Source: Bacteroidales bacterium (lineage in GTDB: Bacteria > Bacteroidota > Bacteroidia > Bacteroidales > UBA932). Taken from it: DNA of 64,000 nucleotides. The translations under genes were made by a program, and so were the position numbers. Numbering within the stretch: the first letter of the stretch is position 1; each line of letters opens with the position of its first letter. The notes beneath the pieces were generated by a model. It was not told where the DNA came from. It ran no database searches and saw nothing but the letters and a program-made list of their open reading frames with translations. This document shows, one piece after another, positions 1 to 8,214 of the stretch. The stretch spans positions 186,001 through 250,000 of the forward strand of contig JAFZUX010000009.1 of assembly GCA_017618115.1 (NCBI GenBank), written 5' to 3'.

Positions 1-1326
1 GCTTACATAGACAATTCTCTTTGGGGCTGCCTTTAATACAACCTGGGCAACAGATGGATGAATGCCCGCCCTAGGAGGGTCCAGAACTATAACGTCCGGC
101 TTGCCGTTCTTCTCTATAAACTCCTCATTCAAAACGTCTTTCATATCTCCCGCATAGAAAACGGAGTTCTTTATTCCGTTCTCTTTAGCATTCATCTTTG
201 CATCCGAAATGGCTTCCTCTACATACTCAATGCCTACAACCTTTTTCACTCTCTTTGCTAGGAAGAGTGCAATTGTACCGGTACCCGTGTAGAGGTCATA
301 GAGCACTTCATCTCCCTTAAGGTCAGCAAATTCACGCACTACGGAATACAATCTGTATGCCTGCTCTGAGTTTGTCTGATAGAAAGATTTAGGTCCTATT
401 CTGAAGGAGATATCCTCCATCTGCTCCGTTATGAACTCCTTGCCGGAGAATAGGTGAATAGGGCAGTCATTGTAACTGTCATTGGCCTTGTTGTTTACAA
501 CATACCAAAGTGAGGTTATTTCCGGGAAGTTCTCCCGGATAGCAGAAAGCATCTCCTTAACGGATGAGATTTCCTTGGAGGAGACTATTCCTCCAATCTC
601 CTTGGCTCCGATAACAAGGATTACCATTATCTCCCCGGTAGATGCGGTGCGTACCACAAGGTTTCTTAAAAGGCCTGTATGGTTGTATAAATCAAAGAAT
701 TGCAGGTTATGCTTTATTGCATAATCCTTTGCAAATAGACGTATCTTGTTGGATGGCTCCCTCTGGAGGCGGCACTCTTTAATGTCCAGTACTTTGCTGA
801 ACATCTGAGGTATATGGAAACCTATGCCGCAAAGTTCATCGGGAGAAAAAGAACGCTCACTTCCGTCAGGATTAAAACGCTCCGAGTCAAAGAGCCAGCG
901 ACGGTCAGAGAAGGTGTATTCCAGTTTGTTACGGTAGCACTGAGTCTTCTCCGATCCCAAGATAGGGGATAGGTAGGGTAGGGTAAGGTGCCCTATCCTG
1001 GTGAGCTGGTCATAAACCTGCTGTTGTTTGAATTCCAGCTGTTTACTGTAAGGAAGAGATTGCCAGGTACAGCCTCCGCAAATTCCGTAGTGAGGACAAA
1101 ACGGCTTTTGACGGATGGGGGATTCCTTTACCATTTCAATTACGTTTCCCTGCATAAAGCCTTTGCGTTTACGCGTAAGTTGCACGTTTACAACGTCTCC
1201 GGGAACGCACTTAGGTACAAAGAGAACCTTTCCGTCTATATGAGCAAGGCCATTACCCTCAGCGGCAACGGCCTCAATGCTCACATTTTCAATGATTATC
1301 TTCTCCTTATTTCTCTTTCTGCTCAT
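1..1326 (-). CDS. rlmD: 23S rRNA (uracil-5-)-methyltransferase RlmD/RumA family, 3' end cut off by window
   Basis: SAM-dependent m5U methyltransferase acting on 23S rRNA (the TrmA branch for tRNA is the alternative). About 442 codons lie in the window. An N-terminal TRAM-like region is followed by an iron-sulfur motif C-x5-C-x2-C (FCPHYGICGGC, near residues 79-87), a SAM-binding motif DLYTGTGTIALFLA, and the DPPRAG motif close to the window edge. The fragment stops at YVS, exactly where the family has the nucleophilic Cys (SCNP), so the catalytic Cys itself cannot be seen. The ATG at 1326 lies 1 bp after the stop of the isochorismatase-like gene, so the two are probably cotranscribed. The family assignment is firm; the exact target uridine is inferred. 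Confidence 0.9.
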   Translation of the reverse strand, partial: MSRKRNKEKIIIENVSIEAVAAEGNGLAHIDGKVLFVPKCVPGDVVNVQLTRKRKGFMQGNVIEMVKESPIRQKPFCPHYGICGGCTWQSLPYSKQLEFKQQQVYDQLTRIGHLTLPYLSPILGSEKTQCYRNKLEYTFSDRRWLFDSERFNPDGSERSFSPDELCGIGFHIPQMFSKVLDIKECRLQREPSNKIRLFAKDYAIKHNLQFFDLYNHTGLLRNLVVRTASTGEIMVILVIGAKEIGGIVSSKEISSVKEMLSAIRENFPEITSLWYVVNNKANDSYNDCPIHLFSGKEFITEQMEDISFRIGPKSFYQTNSEQAYRLYSVVREFADLKGDEVLYDLYTGTGTIALFLAKRVKKVVGIEYVEEAISDAKMNAKENGIKNSVFYAGDMKDVLNEEFIEKNGKPDVIVLDPPRAGIHPSVAQVVLKAAPKRIVYVS

Positions 1327-1327
1327 C

Positions 1328-1900
1328 TTAGAATGCAGCAATCAGTTCCTTGTTGCTGTAAGCGTCTGCACCGTAGCAGGTTTTAAGGTATGCAATACCA
1401 ATCTTGTAATCTTCCTCAGTAAAGGAATCTGTTGCCTCCTTTGCTACAACAACGTCATATCCAAGGCAATATGCGTCTGCAGAGGTGTGTCTTACGCACA
1501 TGTGGGCGTGCAGGCCGGTCATAACAACTGTCTTAACGCCGAGCTCCTTGAGGAGGATATCCAAATCTGTCTGGAAGAAACCGCTGTAACGGCGTTTAGG
1601 AACTACGTAATCCTTTTTGCAGAGTTTGAGTTCAGGAATAACCTCAGCGCCTTTGGTTCCCTTAATTGCATGATCTCCCCAGAGTTTCAACTCACGGTCA
1701 ATACCCTTAATGTGGCAGTCATTGCAGAAAATTACAGGAACGCCTTTCTTGCGGGCTGCATCCAAAAGTTTAGCGGTAGCAGGGACAATAGCACGTCCGC
1801 GGTCGCAACCCAGTGCGCCGGTTACAAAGTCATTTAGCATATCCACAACCAGAATGGCAGGGTGGTCCAGTTTCAGTTTTTTAGTTGCTTTTGTTGCCAT
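1328..1900 (-). CDS. isochorismatase-family cysteine hydrolase
   Basis: Cytoplasmic alpha/beta hydrolase of the isochorismatase/nicotinamidase superfamily, about 190 residues. The expected triad is visible: Asp in LVVDMLNDF, Lys in VVPKRRYSGF, and the nucleophile Cys in HAHMCVRHT. The substrate cannot be read from sequence; nicotinamide or another small amide is possible. I chose the ATG at 1900. A longer frame begins with TTG at 1930, but that extension is low-complexity and probably lies in the leader. It is the first gene of a minus-strand pair with the 23S rRNA methyltransferase downstream. Confidence 0.85.
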   Translation of the reverse strand: MATKATKKLKLDHPAILVVDMLNDFVTGALGCDRGRAIVPATAKLLDAARKKGVPVIFCNDCHIKGIDRELKLWGDHAIKGTKGAEVIPELKLCKKDYVVPKRRYSGFFQTDLDILLKELGVKTVVMTGLHAHMCVRHTSADAYCLGYDVVVAKEATDSFTEEDYKIGIAYLKTCYGADAYSNKELIAAF

Positions 1901-1951
1901 AGTATTAGATTTTTGATTTTTGTCAGACAATTTATATTATGTTAAATAGTA

Positions 1952-3301
1952 TTAAGGTCTCACTATCAGTACAACAGAATCTGCCTCACACCTCTTCTTT
2001 ATAAACTCCTCCATTTTCTTGAGATCTTCTCTACTTAGTGACGGCTGTTTTGAAAATGTAATAACGGCAGAAACATAACGGTCAATATCATTGGTGTCTT
2101 TTCCGCTCTCAATTGCCGGTGATACGCTTATTGTAGAGACTTCCGGATACAAAGCTTGCATCTCTCCAACCATCTTCTTTGTAAGCGGCTCATATTTTGT
2201 GTATTTGGCTAGTCTCATCTTTAACTTCTCAATTTCTGCACTCTGGTGCTGAAGTGTCAGATTAAGGTCATCATTCTTGTTGCTGAGTGAACTGAACTGC
2301 CTTAATGCATCCAAACTATCTGATATTGAGCCCTGTATAACCTTTACTGAATAACTGCTCAAACCATAACTGCTCAGAGACTCCTCTGCCTTCTTAATCT
2401 CCTCATCTGAAATCTCACGTCCAACTGCAGCCAGTGTTATTCTCATATTCTCTTTATCAACATCTTGGGAGATTATCTGGGCGCCGTGGAATCTCATCTC
2501 TTTGGCTACAAAGTTTTCTATGCTGCTCTTAATGATACTCTCTCTTATGATATTGACGGTCATAATTGCAGCCGGAACCATTGTAAGAACTGCAATCAGA
2601 ATTATAGACCTCTTCGCCTTAAGATATCTCTTGCGGTCTTTGAGAGTCTTCTTCTCAAACTGCAAAAGCCGTGAACCAAAGAATGTTGCAAGGGCAATGA
2701 ATACGGAGTTTATGAAGTATAGATAGAAGGCTCCAAGGAAGTATTTAAGGCTCAGTGAGGCTATGCCGAATCCGGCGGTACAGAGCGGAGGCATAAGGGC
2801 GGTAGCAATGGCTACACCCGGAATTATGTTCCCCTTCTCATTGGTTGTGAGCGCAATAAAGCCTGCAGCACCGCCGCAGAGTGCTATGAGCACATCGTAG
2901 AGAGTTGGAGATGTACGTGCAAGAAGTTCACTCTGAGCTCCGTGGTACGGAGTGATTGCAAAATAGAGCGTGGCTGTGATAAGAGAGATAACCGTTGCAA
3001 TGAGGTAGTTCTTAAAGGAGTTCTTAAGCAGCTCAAAATCATTGGTTCCAACGGCCAGACCCATTCCGATAATTGGGGCCATAAGAGGTGAAACAAGCAT
3101 GGCGCCTATGATTACGGCTGTTGAGTTCATATTGAGGCCCAGTGATGCAATCAGAATTGCAAAGACCAGAGCCCACAGGTTGGCACCTTTGAATGAGATG
3201 CTGTCGGAAACGTTAGCCACTACCGCTTCCTGGTTTGCAAGGTACCTCTTAAGTGAGAGGTATTCCCCTATCTTCTCCAAAACCGTCTTTTTTTCACTCA
3301 T
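1952..3301 (-). CDS. DUF389 (TIGR00341-type) integral membrane protein
   Basis: A 449-residue protein of the DUF389 family. The N-terminal half holds several hydrophobic segments, including a Gly/Ala/Met-rich stretch (GAMLVSPLMAPIIG) and GVAIATALMPPLCT, that look like re-entrant or transmembrane helices. The C-terminal half (after about residue 250) is soluble and contains a probable coiled coil (about 310-345). Function in this family is not established; transport is a guess. The ATG at 3301 follows a consensus -7 box at 3323-3330. The gene is divergent from rarA and separated from the isochorismatase gene by 51 bp, so it may be its own unit. Confidence 0.85.
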   Translation of the reverse strand: MSEKKTVLEKIGEYLSLKRYLANQEAVVANVSDSISFKGANLWALVFAILIASLGLNMNSTAVIIGAMLVSPLMAPIIGMGLAVGTNDFELLKNSFKNYLIATVISLITATLYFAITPYHGAQSELLARTSPTLYDVLIALCGGAAGFIALTTNEKGNIIPGVAIATALMPPLCTAGFGIASLSLKYFLGAFYLYFINSVFIALATFFGSRLLQFEKKTLKDRKRYLKAKRSIILIAVLTMVPAAIMTVNIIRESIIKSSIENFVAKEMRFHGAQIISQDVDKENMRITLAAVGREISDEEIKKAEESLSSYGLSSYSVKVIQGSISDSLDALRQFSSLSNKNDDLNLTLQHQSAEIEKLKMRLAKYTKYEPLTKKMVGEMQALYPEVSTISVSPAIESGKDTNDIDRYVSAVITFSKQPSLSREDLKKMEEFIKKRCEADSVVLIVRP

Positions 3302-3322
3302 AATCGGATACTCTATTTAAGG

Positions 3323-3330
3323 CAAATTTA
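3323..3330 (-). promoter_or_regulatory. -7 promoter element for DUF389 gene
   Basis: On the minus strand this reads TAAATTTG, an exact match to the Bacteroides -7 consensus TAnnTTTG, 21 bp upstream of the ATG at 3301. No convincing -33 TTTG was found at the usual spacing. Confidence 0.6.
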
Positions 3331-3368
3331 ACAATTTTCATCCATTTTCATCTAAAAGATGAAATGTG

Positions 3369-3376
3369 TAAATTTG
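3369..3376 (+). promoter_or_regulatory. -7 promoter element for rarA
   Basis: TAAATTTG matches the Bacteroidota -7 consensus and ends 20 bp before the ATG at 3397. It sits in the same short intergenic region as the divergent DUF389 promoter. Confidence 0.6.
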
Positions 3377-3396
3377 TGGGCCGTTAAATCTTGGAT

Positions 3397-4680
3397 ATGA
3401 GTTCAGATATAAAAATACCTCTGGCAGAGAGAATCAGACCGGAAAGCCTGGAAGATTACGTTGGTCAGCAGCATCTTGTGGGCAAAGGCTCCGTACTCAG
3501 AAATATGATTGAGAGCGGAAACCTTTCATCTTTCATACTTTGGGGCCCTCCAGGCGTAGGAAAGACCACTCTGGCCCATATCATATCCAAACAGTTAGAC
3601 CGCGCATTCTTTACACTATCTGCCGTAAGCTCAGGCGTTAAGGAGGTTAGAGAGATCTTTACAAAGGCAAAACTGAACCTCTTCAACAACAAGACCCCTA
3701 TCTTGTTCATCGATGAGATTCACAGATTTAACAAGGGGCAGCAGGATGCCCTTTTGGGAGCGGTTGAGGAGGGCACCATTATCCTGATAGGCGCCACAAC
3801 CGAGAACCCCTCTTTTGAGGTGAACTCCCCTCTTCTCTCCAGATGCCAAGTCTTTGTATTAAAGGAACTTACAGTAGAAGATCTGGAGAAACTGCTGGAT
3901 AATGCAATAAAGAAAGACCCTTATCTTTCATCTCTTAAAATTGAGATTAAGGAGAAGGAGGCTCTCTTCAGATATAGCGGCGGTGATGCCCGTAAACTCC
4001 TTAATGTGCTGGATATTATAATAAACAGCACGCCTGAGGGAGAGCCGGTGGTAATTACCAATGACCTGGTAAAGGAGAGATTGCAGGAGAATATGGCTCT
4101 CTATGATAAGAACGGAGAGCAGCACTATGATATAATCTCCGCATTTATAAAGAGTTTGAGAGGGTCGGACCCTAACGGTGCGGTCTATTGGCTGGCCAGA
4201 ATGATTAAGGGCGGAGAGGATCCCCTCTTCATTGCCCGCAGGATGGTAATCCTTGCCGCTGAGGATATCGGCCTTGCCAACCCTAACGCTCTGCTGCTTG
4301 CGCAATCCACCTTTGCGGCGGTTCAGCAGATTGGAATGCCGGAGGGTAGAATACCCCTCTCCGAGTGCGCTATCTATCTGGCTACCAGTCCAAAGAGCAA
4401 CTCCGCCTATATGGCAATAGATACCGCTTTGGGCATGGTTTCCCAGGCGGGAGACCTTTCAGTTCCTCTCCACCTGCGCAACGCCCCTACCAAACTTATG
4501 GCGGAACTTGGTTACCATCAGGGATATAAGTATGCTCACGATTTTGAAGGCAACTTTGCAGACCTGGAGTTTTTGCCGGAGGAGATTAAAGGGACTAAGA
4601 TTTATGACCCTTCCAACAACAAATCCGAGCAGGAGATACGCAGGCGCTTAAATTTGCTTTGGAAGAAATACAATTACTAA
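3397..4680 (+). CDS. rarA: replication-associated recombination protein RarA (MgsA)
   Basis: AAA+ ATPase that acts at stalled replication forks and is related to clamp-loader subunits and RuvB. Walker A GPPGVGKTT lies near residues 50-58, Walker B is ILFIDEIHRF, and sensor 1 lies in GATTENPSF. The C-terminal MgsA tetramerisation domain follows (AEDIGLANPNAL, LRNAPTKLM). The length of 427 residues is normal. I chose the ATG at 3397; an in-frame TTG six bases upstream is less likely. Its stop lies 25 bp before the kdsA ATG, but kdsA has its own promoter. Confidence 0.95.
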   Translation: MSSDIKIPLAERIRPESLEDYVGQQHLVGKGSVLRNMIESGNLSSFILWGPPGVGKTTLAHIISKQLDRAFFTLSAVSSGVKEVREIFTKAKLNLFNNKTPILFIDEIHRFNKGQQDALLGAVEEGTIILIGATTENPSFEVNSPLLSRCQVFVLKELTVEDLEKLLDNAIKKDPYLSSLKIEIKEKEALFRYSGGDARKLLNVLDIIINSTPEGEPVVITNDLVKERLQENMALYDKNGEQHYDIISAFIKSLRGSDPNGAVYWLARMIKGGEDPLFIARRMVILAAEDIGLANPNALLLAQSTFAAVQQIGMPEGRIPLSECAIYLATSPKSNSAYMAIDTALGMVSQAGDLSVPLHLRNAPTKLMAELGYHQGYKYAHDFEGNFADLEFLPEEIKGTKIYDPSNNKSEQEIRRRLNLLWKKYNY

Positions 4681-4691
4681 CTCAATTTTCT

Positions 4692-4699
4692 TATATTTG
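4692..4699 (+). promoter_or_regulatory. -7 promoter element for kdsA, almost touching the start codon
   Basis: TATATTTG (followed by C) is an exact -7 consensus match. Only six bases separate it from the kdsA ATG at 4706, so a start site at the usual distance would give a leaderless or nearly leaderless mRNA. Confidence 0.6.
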
Positions 4700-4705
4700 C
4701 GGCCG

Positions 4706-5530
4706 ATGAAAAAAATAGAGTTTCTTAGAGATTATAATAACGGGATGTTCTTCCTGATGGCAGGCCCCTGTGTTATTGAAGGTGAGGAAATTACTCGTTC
4801 AATTGCAGAGCGTCTGAAGTCTTTGACCGAGAAGCATCAGATACCCTTTATCTTTAAGGCCTCATATAAAAAGGCTAACAGAAGCAAATTATCCTCTTTT
4901 ACCGGTATCGGAGACAAAGAGGGTCTTTCACTTCTGAAGTCAATCAGAGAGGAGCTTCAGATTCCGGTTGTAACTGATATTCACAGTGCTGAGGAGGCTG
5001 CAGTGGCCGCATCATACGGTATTGACGTTCTGCAGATTCCCGCCTTTTTGTGCCGTCAGACGGAATTGCTTCAGGCAGCCGCCGCAACTGGTAAGGTGGT
5101 AAATATCAAGAAGGGACAGTTTGTCTCTCCGGAGTCTATGAGGTTTGCTCTTCAGAAGGTTAAGGAGAGCGGTAATGAGAACGTTATGCTCACCGAGCGC
5201 GGCAGCCAGTTCGGTTATTCGGATTTGGTTGTAGATTTCAGATCAATTCCAAAGATGCAGCGCTTTGGAGTGCCTGTAGTTCTGGATGTTACCCACTCTC
5301 TCCAAAGACCTAACCAGGAGAGCGGCGTAACCGGCGGAGAGCCTGAACTTATCCCCTATCTGGCTAAGGCCGGAATAGCGGTAGGAGCAGACGGACTCTT
5401 TATGGAGACCCATCCGAACCCTTCAGAGGCAAAGTCGGACGGAGCCAACATGCTGCGCCTGGATTTAATGGATAAGCTTCTGGGTGAGCTTGTTATACTG
5501 AGAAAAACTATCGTGGAAATTAGTAAATAA
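4706..5530 (+). CDS. kdsA: 3-deoxy-8-phosphooctulonate synthase (KDO-8-P synthase)
   Basis: Condenses phosphoenolpyruvate with arabinose 5-phosphate to KDO 8-phosphate, the committed step towards the KDO sugar of lipopolysaccharide; cytoplasmic. Family motifs are clear: LMAGPCVIEG near the N-terminus, FKASYKKANRS, TDIHS, QIPAFLCRQTEL, NIKKGQF, and the C-terminal DGLFMETHPNP. The length of 274 residues is typical. The ATG at 4706 is preferred over an in-frame TTG at 4697 that lies inside the promoter box. The partner phosphatase kdsC is not adjacent but lies about 20 kb away, downstream of the acyl-CoA dehydrogenase gene. Confidence 0.96.
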   Translation: MKKIEFLRDYNNGMFFLMAGPCVIEGEEITRSIAERLKSLTEKHQIPFIFKASYKKANRSKLSSFTGIGDKEGLSLLKSIREELQIPVVTDIHSAEEAAVAASYGIDVLQIPAFLCRQTELLQAAAATGKVVNIKKGQFVSPESMRFALQKVKESGNENVMLTERGSQFGYSDLVVDFRSIPKMQRFGVPVVLDVTHSLQRPNQESGVTGGEPELIPYLAKAGIAVGADGLFMETHPNPSEAKSDGANMLRLDLMDKLLGELVILRKTIVEISK

Positions 5531-5551
5531 CAAAAATAAAATAGATTAAAA

Positions 5552-7450
5552 ATGCATCTAACATCGGATTTTTCAAAGAGGTATGAGAAGATACCGGTAA
5601 CTATCTTCAATGATCAGAAGGAGGCTTCCAAGTTAATTGTTGAGGATGTTATCCGTCAGTCTAAGGAGAAGGCTAAGCAGGGTAAAAAATTGGTAATGGC
5701 TCTGGCAGCCTCATCAGCCTGCCTGCAGGTTTATGATGACTTCATTGCGGCTGTTAAAGCAAAGAAGCTAAGTTTCAAGAATATAGAGGTGTTCGGAATG
5801 GATGATTACTATCCTTTGGATAAGAACGAACTTCAGAGCCACTACAGATTCTTGAAAGAGTGTCTGTTGGACGATACGGACGCTCCAAAGCAGAACCTCC
5901 ACTTCATTGACAGCCAGAAGAGAGATAATTCATACGAGTATTGCGCTCAGTATGAGAAAGAAATAGAGAATGCCGGCGGTCTGGATATGGTTATCACAGG
6001 CAATATGGCAATGAACGAGCCTGGTTCTCCATACAACTCTCCTACCAGAAAGATCACACTCAACTATACCACAAGAGTTTCCTCTGCAAGCGAGTTCTTC
6101 GGAGTTAATGACGTACCTTACTACGCAATCTCTATGGGTGTTGGTACTATCCTCAAGGCCAAGAAGATATACTTCCTTGCATGGGGTGAGGGAAGCGCAC
6201 CTAAGATTAAGAAGATTGTTGAGGGAGAGGTTAACCCTATGGTTCCTGCTTCTTATCTTCAGGAGCATCCTAACGTAAAGATTTACATAGACAAAGCAGC
6301 TTCTGTAAATCTTACCAGAATTGAGACTCCTTGGCTTACGGATAAGATTGAGTGGACTCCTTATATGATCCGCAAGTCTGTATTCTGGCTCTGCAAAAAG
6401 CTCAACAAGCCTATTTTGAAACTTACAGACAGAGATTACAATGACAACCTTATGGCTTCACTCGTTACCGAGAAGGGACCTGCAAGCCAGATTAACATTA
6501 AGGTTTTCAATGATCTCCAGCATATCATCAGCGGTTGGCCGGGTGGAAAACCTAATACTGACGATACTACTCGTCCTGAGCGTAAACTCCCTTACCCTAA
6601 GAGAGTTGTAGTCTTCTCACCTCATCCGGATGATGACGTAATCTCTATGGGAGGTACTCTTGCAAGACTCTCTCAGCAGGGTCACGATATTCACCTGGCA
6701 TACCAGACCAGCGGAAATATTGCAGTGTTTGACCACGATGTTGTAAGATATCTGGACTTCATCCGAGAGAGCGCGGATCTTCTTGGAATTGACCGCAACA
6801 AGTCAACCAAATTCCTTAGAAGCGTTCAGAAGGAACTTGCTAAGAAGCATCCGGGACAGGCTGATCCTAAGGAGGTAAGAGATATTAAGACTTACATCCG
6901 CCGTTCAGAGGCTCGTTCAGCTTGCCGCTTCCTAGGAATTCCTGATGACCACGTAAACTTCCTCTCACTTCCGTTCTACGAGACTGGCGGAGTAAAGAAG
7001 AAACCTCTTGGAAAGGAAGATATAGAGATAGTTAAGAGACTACTCAAGAGAGTTAAGCCTCATCAGATCTTTGTTGCAGGTGACCTTTCAGATCCTCATG
7101 GAACTCACAGAGTTTGCTTCCTCTCAGTTATTAAGGCATGCGAGGAGTTGAAGAAAGAGGCCTGGTTTAAGGATTGCCGCGTTTGGATGTACAGAGGCGC
7201 TTGGCAGGAGTGGGATGTTGCAGAGGCGGAGATGGCAGTTCCGCTTAGCCCTGAGGAGGTTAAGATTAAGAGAGATGCAATCTTCCGTCACCAGTCTCAG
7301 AAGGATTACCCTCTCTTCCCTGGTTCAGACGAGAGAGAGTTCTGGATGAGAGCAGAGGAGAGAAACCACAATACGGCTGTTATATTTGATAAGCTCGGTA
7401 TGGCTGAGTATCAGGCTATTGAGCTCTTTGTAAGATATAAGTTCGAATGA
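5552..7450 (+). CDS. fusion of a degenerate NagB-like domain with a PIG-L/LmbE deacetylase domain
   Basis: A 632-residue two-domain protein. Residues about 15-330 resemble glucosamine-6-phosphate deaminase (NagB); residues about 350-630 form a PIG-L/LmbE-type zinc deacetylase with HPDDD at 358-362 and HGTH at 516-519. The fusion architecture is known in Bacteroidetes and usually annotated as glucosamine-6-phosphate deaminase. Here the NagB half keeps Asp84 (GMDDYY) and Glu156 (NEPGS), but the catalytic His position is Asn151 (TGNMAMNEP), and the phosphate-binding TGS(S/T)P loop reads AASSAC near residues 52-57. I infer that deaminase activity is unlikely, while the deacetylase half looks intact. 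The gene begins 21 bp after kdsA and overlaps the next gene by ATGA, implying translational coupling. Confidence 0.88.
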   Translation: MHLTSDFSKRYEKIPVTIFNDQKEASKLIVEDVIRQSKEKAKQGKKLVMALAASSACLQVYDDFIAAVKAKKLSFKNIEVFGMDDYYPLDKNELQSHYRFLKECLLDDTDAPKQNLHFIDSQKRDNSYEYCAQYEKEIENAGGLDMVITGNMAMNEPGSPYNSPTRKITLNYTTRVSSASEFFGVNDVPYYAISMGVGTILKAKKIYFLAWGEGSAPKIKKIVEGEVNPMVPASYLQEHPNVKIYIDKAASVNLTRIETPWLTDKIEWTPYMIRKSVFWLCKKLNKPILKLTDRDYNDNLMASLVTEKGPASQINIKVFNDLQHIISGWPGGKPNTDDTTRPERKLPYPKRVVVFSPHPDDDVISMGGTLARLSQQGHDIHLAYQTSGNIAVFDHDVVRYLDFIRESADLLGIDRNKSTKFLRSVQKELAKKHPGQADPKEVRDIKTYIRRSEARSACRFLGIPDDHVNFLSLPFYETGGVKKKPLGKEDIEIVKRLLKRVKPHQIFVAGDLSDPHGTHRVCFLSVIKACEELKKEAWFKDCRVWMYRGAWQEWDVAEAEMAVPLSPEEVKIKRDAIFRHQSQKDYPLFPGSDEREFWMRAEERNHNTAVIFDKLGMAEYQAIELFVRYKFE

Positions 7451-8214
7451 AATTAAACTTTAAACTGATAATGCTTCCGGTTCTTGCAGTTTTCCTCTGC
7501 GGGGCCGGAAGTTTTTCATTTACTGAAACCGGTATGGATAACAACAAAGTTGCCAAGGTAAAGTTCGTCTCCTTTGAAAACGAGATGCCTGATATGGCGG
7601 AGATTAACGCTAAGTTCACAGAAATGGAGAGCCACCCTGTTGACGTTGTGAACTGGCCAGAGAGAAATAACGGCTATAATCCAAAGGCCTCATTCAAAAT
7701 AATGTACTCTGAAAAGTATCTCTACATAAGATATGAAGTAGCTGAAAAAGAGATACGTGCCGCCTTTGACGATGATTCGATAGCAATGCCTTGGACAGAT
7801 GACTGTATGGAACTCTTCATTATTCCGGATAGTTCTAACGGCATCTATTACAACATAGAGATGAACTGTGTAGGTTGCGGAATTGTGGGGATGGGTGCAA
7901 CCAGCAAGGATAGAGTTCGTTTAACCGTTGAACAGAGAAAAAGAATCCGCCGCTTCTCCACTTTGGGACGTGAAGCCTTTGGAGAGAGAGTCTCAAAAGA
8001 GGGTGATATTGAGTGGTATATGATAATTGCAGTTCCGTGGGATTTACTTACGGATAAGGGTGTTGAGTGCGTAAAGGGAAAGAGAGTAAGAGCAAATGTC
8101 TATAAATGCGGAGACAAGATGTTCTCCCCTCACTATCTTACCTGGAACCCTATAGGCACACCTGCTCCAAGGTATCACACTCCGGAGTTCTTCGGCTATA
8201 TGGATTTTGAATAA
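7447..8214 (+). CDS. secreted CBM9-like carbohydrate-binding protein
   Basis: A 255-residue protein with an N-terminal hydrophobic signal sequence (about residues 1-24; no clear lipobox) followed by one family-9-like carbohydrate-binding beta-sandwich. Recognisable family stretches are LYIRYEVAE, WTDDCMELFI, YYNIEMNCVG, WYMIIAVPWDLL and YLTWNPIG. Such proteins are predicted to bind sugars in the periplasm or at the surface; the ligand is unknown. Its ATG overlaps the stop of the NagB-like/PIG-L gene (ATGA), so the two are coupled and may act on the same amino-sugar compound, which is inference. It ends directly against the convergent tamL gene with no spacer. Confidence 0.8.
   Translation: MKLNFKLIMLPVLAVFLCGAGSFSFTETGMDNNKVAKVKFVSFENEMPDMAEINAKFTEMESHPVDVVNWPERNNGYNPKASFKIMYSEKYLYIRYEVAEKEIRAAFDDDSIAMPWTDDCMELFIIPDSSNGIYYNIEMNCVGCGIVGMGATSKDRVRLTVEQRKRIRRFSTLGREAFGERVSKEGDIEWYMIIAVPWDLLTDKGVECVKGKRVRANVYKCGDKMFSPHYLTWNPIGTPAPRYHTPEFFGYMDFE

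Noticed and set aside
1277-1837. Plus-strand open frame of 186 codons opposite the isochorismatase-like gene
   Set aside because: Antisense to a gene with an intact catalytic triad; no domain and no promoter of its own.
1901-1930. TTG start extending the isochorismatase-like protein by ten residues
   Set aside because: The ATG at 1900 is a better start and the extension overlaps AT-rich, promoter-like sequence. The same reasoning removed TTG or GTG extensions at rarA, kdsA, tatC, the purine nucleoside phosphorylase, zapA, maf and DUF4301.
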